A DNA stretch of 10,705 bases from Rhodanobacteraceae bacterium (GTDB taxonomy: Bacteria > Pseudomonadota > Gammaproteobacteria > Xanthomonadales > Rhodanobacteraceae): NCBI GenBank assembly GCA_025928735.1, contig JAICIW010000043.1, positions 1 through 10,705 on the forward strand, in the 5' to 3' direction. Position numbers and translations under genes: made by a program. Positions 7,027-10,705 of this stretch are shown here, piece by piece. Position 1 is the first letter of the stretch. Each line of letters begins with the position of its first letter. The notes under the pieces were generated by a model. It saw nothing but the letters and a program-made list of their open reading frames with translations, did no database searches and had not been told where the DNA came from.

Positions 7027-8349
7027 CTACGCATCGGGTGCCGTCGGACAGCAGCGGTACTCCTGTGATTTCTCGAGCAGTGCGATCTGCTTCTGCAGCA
7101 GCTCGTTCTCGAGCTTTTTGCGCTCGAGGTCGAGTTCGATGGATTTCAGCCGCGTGGCCTCGCACACGTTGCAGTCATCGAGGCAGCCCTTGACCAGGAT
7201 GCCGGGCGTCGGCAGCGAGGATTGCCGCACGAATGAATAGCGCTTCTGCGCGTCGCCGGACACCTTGCCGGTCTTGTCCAGCAGCCCTTGCTGGACCAGT
7301 TCCTGTTGCACCTGCTTGAGGGCCTGGACGCGCTCGGCCGCGGCCTGCGCGCGTTCGGCCGCGGTCAGCACGGGAATTTGCAGCCGCAATGCCGTGGCGA
7401 CGGCGAGCCGGTCGTCGCCGTGTACGCGGGTTGCAGCTTCCAGATAAGTCGCCTGGCGGTTTGCGTCGGTAGAGAGCACGCCGTTCGAGAGCACGCCCAC
7501 TCCGGTACTGGGCGACAGCGGGTTGGCCGCGACGCGGGTGAAGTCATTGGCGGGGTCGAGATCCCTCATCACCCGCAGGTCGACCGATTCCAGCGTGTAG
7601 CTGATCGTCTGGGTCTTGTTGATCTGGTAGAAGAAGAACGTCAATGCGTGGCAGTCGTTGCCGTTCTGGAACTCGCGGGAGGCGGATTCGTAGTGGTCCT
7701 GCGATTCGCTCTCGGTGTGCGTGCGGCTTTCGGATTCACCGATCGAGACGCTGGATGCCTTGCGCACGCCCATCTCCGCCGCGCGCGACGAGGACTGCGC
7801 GTGCTGGCTGTGTTCGCCGAGGAAGTCCGAGACGGAATTCGAGTCGAAATTGCCGCTCATGCTGGCCGAGCCACCCAGGCCGAAAATGTTCACGCCGGCG
7901 TCGGCCTTGCCATCCACGTGCGAATGCGACTGGTTGCTGGAGTGGGCCTCGTCGCGAGAATTCACGTCGAACAGCGAGTCGCTCATCTGCTGCATGTAGA
8001 ACGACTCCTCCGACGACTGCGAATTGCGATAGCCGAACTTGCTTTCGCTGTCGAAAGTGAATTTGGATCGGCGGTCGGAAGTGAACAGGCGCACTTTCTC
8101 GCCCGGCAATAGCGTGGTGGTGTAGAGCAGATCGCCGAGCGCAAGCGGCCCCCGGCAGCGCTTCAGGTGGAAATGCAGCTTGACCTCGACCGGAAGGGCT
8201 CGCGGAGGCGCATCTGCGGGCGCCCGTGTGCCGATGGTGGCCGGGTAGGTCAGGCGGTAGTAGAAGTCCAGCTCATCGCAGACGTCGTCCGGGTCGAGCC
8301 TCGGGCAGCATGGTGGTGTCGGTTTCTTGGTGTCGGTCTGGGCGGCCAT
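7027..8349 (-). CDS. Unknown 440-aa protein: Ser/Glu-rich middle, cysteine clusters, C-terminal coiled coil
   Basis: I recognise no named family. The N-terminus has PPCCPRLDPDDVCDELDFYY (12-31). A region beginning LGDLLYTTTLLPGEKVRLF (71-89) leads into a long stretch dominated by Ser, Glu, Asp, His and Asn (91-230), with a Gly/Ser/Ala patch AGVNIFGLGGSASMSG (151-166). This closes with EFQNGNDCHALTFFFYQINK (226-245). The C-terminal third contains helical Ala/Gln/Glu-rich sequence (328-355), the motif CLDDCNVC (389-396, CxxxCxxC), a heptad-like coiled coil (about 402-428) and a terminal CC (433-434). No signal peptide is seen. Residues 71-245 parallel 346-518 of the 936-aa protein. The start at 8349 has GGGGA upstream at normal spacing, and the gene follows the 93-aa gene by 42 nt and precedes the G1 peptidase by 90 nt. 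An oligomeric structural protein is a guess. Confidence 0.85.
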   Translation of the reverse strand: MAAQTDTKKPTPPCCPRLDPDDVCDELDFYYRLTYPATIGTRAPADAPPRALPVEVKLHFHLKRCRGPLALGDLLYTTTLLPGEKVRLFTSDRRSKFTFDSESKFGYRNSQSSEESFYMQQMSDSLFDVNSRDEAHSSNQSHSHVDGKADAGVNIFGLGGSASMSGNFDSNSVSDFLGEHSQHAQSSSRAAEMGVRKASSVSIGESESRTHTESESQDHYESASREFQNGNDCHALTFFFYQINKTQTISYTLESVDLRVMRDLDPANDFTRVAANPLSPSTGVGVLSNGVLSTDANRQATYLEAATRVHGDDRLAVATALRLQIPVLTAAERAQAAAERVQALKQVQQELVQQGLLDKTGKVSGDAQKRYSFVRQSSLPTPGILVKGCLDDCNVCEATRLKSIELDLERKKLENELLQKQIALLEKSQEYRCCPTAPDA

Positions 8350-8391
8350 CGCGAATTCCCCGTCAGCGGTTGGAATCGACTGGTTCGTGAA

Positions 8392-8673
8392 CTACGTACT
8401 TCGTCGGAAAATGCCTTTCTTGAGCAGGCCGGTGACGTCTCTGGCATCCACGGGTTGGACGGCACGGCCGGCGGCGAATTGATAGGCGCGCCCGGTGGCC
8501 AGGCCACGCACCACGATCGGAGCCGCACCGAGATAGCGGATCGGCACGTTGGCGCGAAGCGCGGCATCGCCGGTCACGCGCGCGATGCCAACCCCCGCGA
8601 CGCGCGGCGCCTTTGGCGTCTGGATCGCATGGCTAGCCCTCAGTGCCGCCCTGCCCTGACCGCAACACGACAT
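8392..8673 (-). CDS. Small protein of unknown function, 93 aa
   Basis: The frame overlaps the end of the 124-aa gene by 41 nt. Its ATG at 8673 has GGAG ten bases upstream, which fits translational coupling. The N-terminal 40 residues are low in information. The C-terminal half reads PIRYLGAAPIVVRGLATGRA (44-63), then YQFAAGRAVQPVDARDVTGL (64-83) and ends LLKKGIFRR. This pattern (a short beta-rich RGLATGRAYQF unit, then VDARD and a helix ending in GIF) recalls small accessory proteins in phage head or tail gene sets, but that is an impression, not an identification. No membrane segment is seen. It follows the small membrane protein gene and precedes the 440-aa gene. Confidence 0.68.
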   Translation of the reverse strand: MSCCGQGRAALRASHAIQTPKAPRVAGVGIARVTGDAALRANVPIRYLGAAPIVVRGLATGRAYQFAAGRAVQPVDARDVTGLLKKGIFRRST

Positions 8674-9007
8674 GCTCGTTGTTCTCCGGAAAAGGGGGTG
8701 GCTCTACTTGCAGTGCGGTGCGTTCCGAACCCAGGCGCTCCAGCAGGCACGCCGCACCGGAAATGGCCAGCCATGCCGGTATCCATGCCAGCGCCGGACC
8801 GGTGACGATGAAAGTGAAGGGAATGGCGATCCAGAGCGAAAGACATTGGAAACAATCCATCAATATTCCCAGCACGCCGGTCCCGAACTTCGATCGCAGC
8901 TTCAGGACCAGGTCCGCTGGGCCGTCTTCCTCCGCGATCAGGTGCGTCACCCGCCAGGTTCCCAGTGTGGCCAGCGCGAGTGCGAACCATGGGTCGATGG
9001 CGTTCAC
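8633..9007 (-). CDS. Small membrane protein, DUF1360-like, 124 aa
   Basis: Begins with GTG at 9007; no strong ribosome binding site is seen and no better in-frame start lies upstream. Hydrophobic segments are at about 6-20 (FALALATLGTW), 44-66 (around DCFQCLSLWIAIPFTFIV) and 72-89. The arrangement TWRVTHLIAEEDGPADLVLKL (17-37, first 20 shown in the motif TWRVTHLIAEEDGPADLVLK), a short Arg/Lys loop, then DCFQC followed by SLW, matches what I know of DUF1360, a family of small membrane proteins of unknown function with a CxxC motif. The C-terminal 30 residues are hydrophilic, probably cytoplasmic. It is the only clear membrane protein of the operon, so it could anchor or localise the other products. 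Its gene overlaps the 93-aa gene by 41 nt. Confidence 0.8.
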   Translation of the reverse strand: MNAIDPWFALALATLGTWRVTHLIAEEDGPADLVLKLRSKFGTGVLGILMDCFQCLSLWIAIPFTFIVTGPALAWIPAWLAISGAACLLERLGSERTALQVEPPPFPENNEHVVLRSGQGGTEG

Positions 9008-9067
9008 GATGCTTTCGACTCGCGTTGGCCTGCCGTTTCACTGCCCGTGTCATCACCGTCGCCCGTC

Positions 9068-9397
9068 TCAATCCACCCCGGCCGTCGCACGCGGCGGTGG
9101 ACACACGCCGGGACACAGGTCCGGGCGCAGCACGGTGAACGAAAGCTCGAACTGGTTGTAGTGAGTGACGCTCGAGTCCGCGCAACCGTTGGCGGTGCGC
9201 TTCCATGCCCACGGCCGGATCAGCGGCACGAATTCCATCTGGAACGGCGAGCGCTGCGGCCTTGCGCCCGCGGTCCCGGGGACGGTCGAACCGGGCGCAC
9301 TTCCCCCGCGCACTATCGCAACGCGCAGATCCAGGTCGGACTTGTATTTCTCGTGCGGAACCCGTCTCGGATCGAGCTCCCCGGTGATCCTGGCCAT
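9068..9397 (-). CDS. Small protein of unknown function, 109 aa (first gene of the operon)
   Basis: No family is recognised. The start at 9397 is preceded by a very strong ribosome binding site (GGGAGGAG, three bases before the ATG), the best in the window, which argues for a real and well-translated gene. The protein begins MARITGELDPRRVPHEKYKS, followed by a beta-like stretch DLDLRVAIVRGG (21-32), a Gly/Pro/Thr-rich loop (33-47), an aromatic segment MEFVPLIRPWAWKR (54-67) and HYNQFELSFTVLRPDL (79-94). It ends with two Cys and a Pro-rich tail (CPGVCPPP). No signal peptide or membrane span is seen. A stop-to-start gap of 60 nt separates it from the DUF1360-like gene. Confidence 0.68.
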   Translation of the reverse strand: MARITGELDPRRVPHEKYKSDLDLRVAIVRGGSAPGSTVPGTAGARPQRSPFQMEFVPLIRPWAWKRTANGCADSSVTHYNQFELSFTVLRPDLCPGVCPPPRATAGVD

Positions 9398-9460
9398 GGG
9401 CTCCTCCCTTGTTGCGCATCGCTCGATCGGAGGGCGAGCATGCGACAGGGCAAGTCCGCG

Positions 9461-9472
9461 TGGTTAGAACCA
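9461..9472. promoter_or_regulatory. Perfect 12-bp inverted repeat TGGTTAGAACCA upstream of the operon
   Basis: Two 5-base arms (TGGTT/AACCA) flank a 2-base centre, in the 126-nt gap between the regulator gene and the first operon gene, 63 bases upstream of that gene's start. It may be a binding site for a dimeric regulator at the operon promoter. I could not place convincing -35 and -10 boxes beside it. AraC-type proteins often use direct rather than inverted repeats, and a repeat this short can arise by chance. Confidence 0.25.
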
Positions 9473-9523
9473 AGCTGCGCTCGAATGGGACGATTCTGCG
9501 CCGCGTGCAGCAGGCGGCATCGC

Positions 9524-10333
9524 CTACGAGGGTAGCGTGCGTGGCTGGAAGTGCCGCTGGTACTGGGTCGCGGGGATGCCGACGAAGCGACGGAACATGC
9601 GTCCGAAATGTGACAGGTCGTTGAAGCCGACCGCGTACGCGACCTGCGAGATCGATGCCTCGGGTTCGGCCAGAAAGTCACGCGCCTTGGCGATGCGGTA
9701 CTGCAGCAGGAAGCGGCGGAACGACAGTCCGTGTTCGCGATGGAAGGCCCGGCTGAATTCGGATTCGGACAGGTGACAAAGTCCGGCCACCATCTCGATC
9801 CGGACCGGCTCCCCGTAGTGCTCGCTGATCCAGGCGACGGCCGCCGCGGTCTGGCGCGCTGCGATCAATGGTCTGCGCAAGTGCCCGGCGGGCGCGATCA
9901 AGTCAGGCGGAAATGGATCGTTCTGCTGTCCGCTGTACGGCGCGGATTCGGCGGCGTGCGTCAGGCCTTCGATCAGGCGCGCCAGCGTCCCGGTGGTGAC
10001 CGGCTTCACCCTGTAGTCCCAGACCCGAGAGCGAAACGCCCACACCGCGAGTGCCTCGGAGTGGGATTCGGTGAACATCAGCACGGGCAGCGCCGGGAAC
10101 TCGCGCCTCACCAAGGGCACCGCGCGCAAGCGTCCCTGGTCGGGGTAGTCGTATTCGATGCAGAAGAACCGTGGCCGGTGTTCCGCAACAGCGCCGTGGA
10201 TTTGATCGAGGCGGGTGATCCGCAGAACGTCGCAGTGCGGCTTGGCATCCGGGCAGAGGCCACGTTGCTGCGGCACGCAGCGAAAATCCATCCAGACGGC
10301 TCGCGGGGTCACCATGCCTGCACCTGCACGCAT
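9524..10333 (-). CDS. Transcriptional regulator: receiver-like domain plus AraC-type DNA-binding domain
   Basis: A 269-aa protein. Residues about 10-125 have the layout of a response-regulator receiver: a strand ending FFCIEYDYPD (56-65), PVLMFTES (83-90) with the switch Thr88, and VWDYRVKPV (104-112) with the conserved Lys110-Pro111. Glu60 aligns with the phospho-acceptor Asp, so it may be phosphorylation-independent. After a linker (126-160), two helix-turn-helix motifs of the AraC/XylS family follow: IEMVAGLCHLSESEFSRAFH (179-198) and ISQVAYAVGFNDLSHFGRMF (228-247), then the family tail IPATQYQR. The start at 10333 has a GGGGG run close upstream; ATG 10315 is an alternative. It lies directly upstream of the seven-gene operon on the same strand and is the best candidate for its regulator. 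No cognate histidine kinase is in the window. Confidence 0.88.
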   Translation of the reverse strand: MRAGAGMVTPRAVWMDFRCVPQQRGLCPDAKPHCDVLRITRLDQIHGAVAEHRPRFFCIEYDYPDQGRLRAVPLVRREFPALPVLMFTESHSEALAVWAFRSRVWDYRVKPVTTGTLARLIEGLTHAAESAPYSGQQNDPFPPDLIAPAGHLRRPLIAARQTAAAVAWISEHYGEPVRIEMVAGLCHLSESEFSRAFHREHGLSFRRFLLQYRIAKARDFLAEPEASISQVAYAVGFNDLSHFGRMFRRFVGIPATQYQRHFQPRTLPS

Positions 10334-10361
10334 CCGGCCCCCTGATGTTCCTGCTTCGCTA

Positions 10362-10378
10362 CCGGTCTCGCAGACCGG
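10362..10378. promoter_or_regulatory. Perfect inverted repeat CCGGTCT-CGC-AGACCGG in the divergent region
   Basis: Seven-base arms with a 3-base centre, located 29 bases upstream of the regulator's start and 133 bases before the helicase start. A second, overlapping stem CGCAG/CTGCG (10369-10383) shares the right arm. It may be an operator for autoregulation or a hairpin in the regulator's leader. There is no T-run on either side, so it is not a typical terminator. The rest of 10334-10511 shows no gene. Confidence 0.35.
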
Positions 10379-10511
10379 CTGCGCGATCGGAATGGTACGC
10401 TACTGGCGGCAAAAGCGCTGGATCAGGCCGGCGCCACGCCTGCGGGATGGAATCTGTTGCGACGGGGCGCCCCCGGTTTCGCGCGCGTCGGCGCTCCGTA
10501 ATACTTGGCGG

Positions 10512-10705
10512 ATGATGAAAGTAGTCGATGACCCTGCAGCCTCCGCGCTGCTCGGCGCGGACGGGCCGTTCGCGCACGAGGTGCCGAACTTCGCGCCGCG
10601 CGAGACGCAGCAGCGGATGGCCGATGCGGTGGGCGAAGCGATCGAGACGCATGACGCGCTGGTGGTCGAAGCGGGCACCGGCACCGGCAAGACGTTCGCG
10701 TATCT
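10512..10705 (+). CDS. yoaA: YoaA/DinG-family ATP-dependent DNA helicase, N-terminus (3' truncated by window)
   Basis: The first 64 codons of a superfamily 2, XPD-like helicase. Visible are the N-terminal NFAPRETQQRMADAV (26-40, the Q-like motif region) and Walker A in VVEAGTGTGKTFAYL, both characteristic of YoaA/DinG. These iron-sulphur helicases act in DNA repair and replication-fork maintenance; in E. coli YoaA works with the polymerase III chi subunit. The Fe-S cysteines and later helicase motifs lie beyond the window, so YoaA and DinG cannot be fully separated, though the Xanthomonadales style favours YoaA. Two consecutive ATGs (10512 and 10515) are possible starts, with only a weak GGCGG upstream. 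It is divergent from the AraC-type regulator and probably an ordinary chromosomal gene flanking the accessory block. Confidence 0.87.
   Translation, partial: MMKVVDDPAASALLGADGPFAHEVPNFAPRETQQRMADAVGEAIETHDALVVEAGTGTGKTFAY

Noticed and set aside
5869..7165. Long open frames on both strands over the G1 peptidase gene (352 aa plus, 424 aa minus)
   Set aside because: They are Arg/Gly/Ala-rich shadow frames of a high-GC gene. The frame with complete eqolisin motifs and a GGAGG ribosome binding site explains the region.
7288..8112. 274-aa plus-strand open frame opposite the 440-aa gene
   Set aside because: Composition is that of an antisense shadow (Val/Arg/Gly runs, no motif), with no ribosome binding site of note. 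The opposite frame has organised motifs and a coiled coil.
8640..9535. Large frames on both strands (277 aa minus, 287 aa plus) across the small genes
   Set aside because: The three small minus-strand frames have better starts, operon-like spacing and, for one, DUF1360-like motifs. The long frames are Arg-rich without motifs.
10476..10504. Promoter for the helicase with -10 box TAATAC at 10499-10504
   Set aside because: There is no acceptable -35 at the right distance, and the box would leave almost no leader before the ATG.
1..10705. CRISPR arrays, tRNA or rRNA genes
   Set aside because: No regularly spaced repeats, cloverleaf-like segments or rRNA-like sequence were seen on either strand.

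Overview
The window is GC-rich proteobacterial DNA. Gene content and style (a queE-queD pair and a YoaA/DinG-type helicase) suggest a gammaproteobacterium, probably of the Xanthomonadales (Rhodanobacteraceae/Lysobacteraceae). That assignment is an inference from protein style, not from a marker gene.

Left edge, plus strand (1-766): the 3' end of queE and a complete queD, joined by an ATGA overlap, which make the 7-deazaguanine precursor of queuosine. This QueD has Tyr where the classical catalytic Cys is expected. Convergent to it (822-1627, minus) is a class I SAM-dependent methyltransferase split by a one-base frameshift near 1380-1390. A gene-poor gap (1628-1901) follows. It holds what looks like the first codons and left end of an IS3-type insertion sequence.

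Centre (1902-9397, minus strand): seven consecutive genes in one direction, read right to left: a 109-aa protein, a DUF1360-like small membrane protein (124 aa), a 93-aa protein overlapping it, a 440-aa protein with Ser/Glu-rich middle and cysteine clusters, a G1-family glutamic peptidase (eqolisin, catalytic Gln176/Glu266), a 936-aa multidomain protein, and a 360-aa protein starting 2 nt after it. Gaps between these genes range from an overlap to 134 nt, so they probably form one operon. I cannot match this set to a described system. The 440-aa and 936-aa proteins appear to share a region of about 170 residues with the same landmarks at nearly the same spacing, which suggests two related subunits of one assembly. 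The alternating polar/hydrophobic stretches inside it leave open a beta-structured or pore-like role, but this is a hypothesis.

Right side: upstream of the operon and on the same strand (9524-10333) lies a regulator with a receiver-like N-terminal domain, in which Glu occupies the usual phospho-Asp position, and a C-terminal AraC-type DNA-binding domain. It is the obvious candidate controller of the operon. Perfect inverted repeats lie upstream of the regulator (10362-10378) and upstream of the operon (9461-9472). Divergent from the regulator, the window ends in the first 64 codons of a YoaA/DinG-family helicase. The central block looks like an accessory cassette between housekeeping genes.
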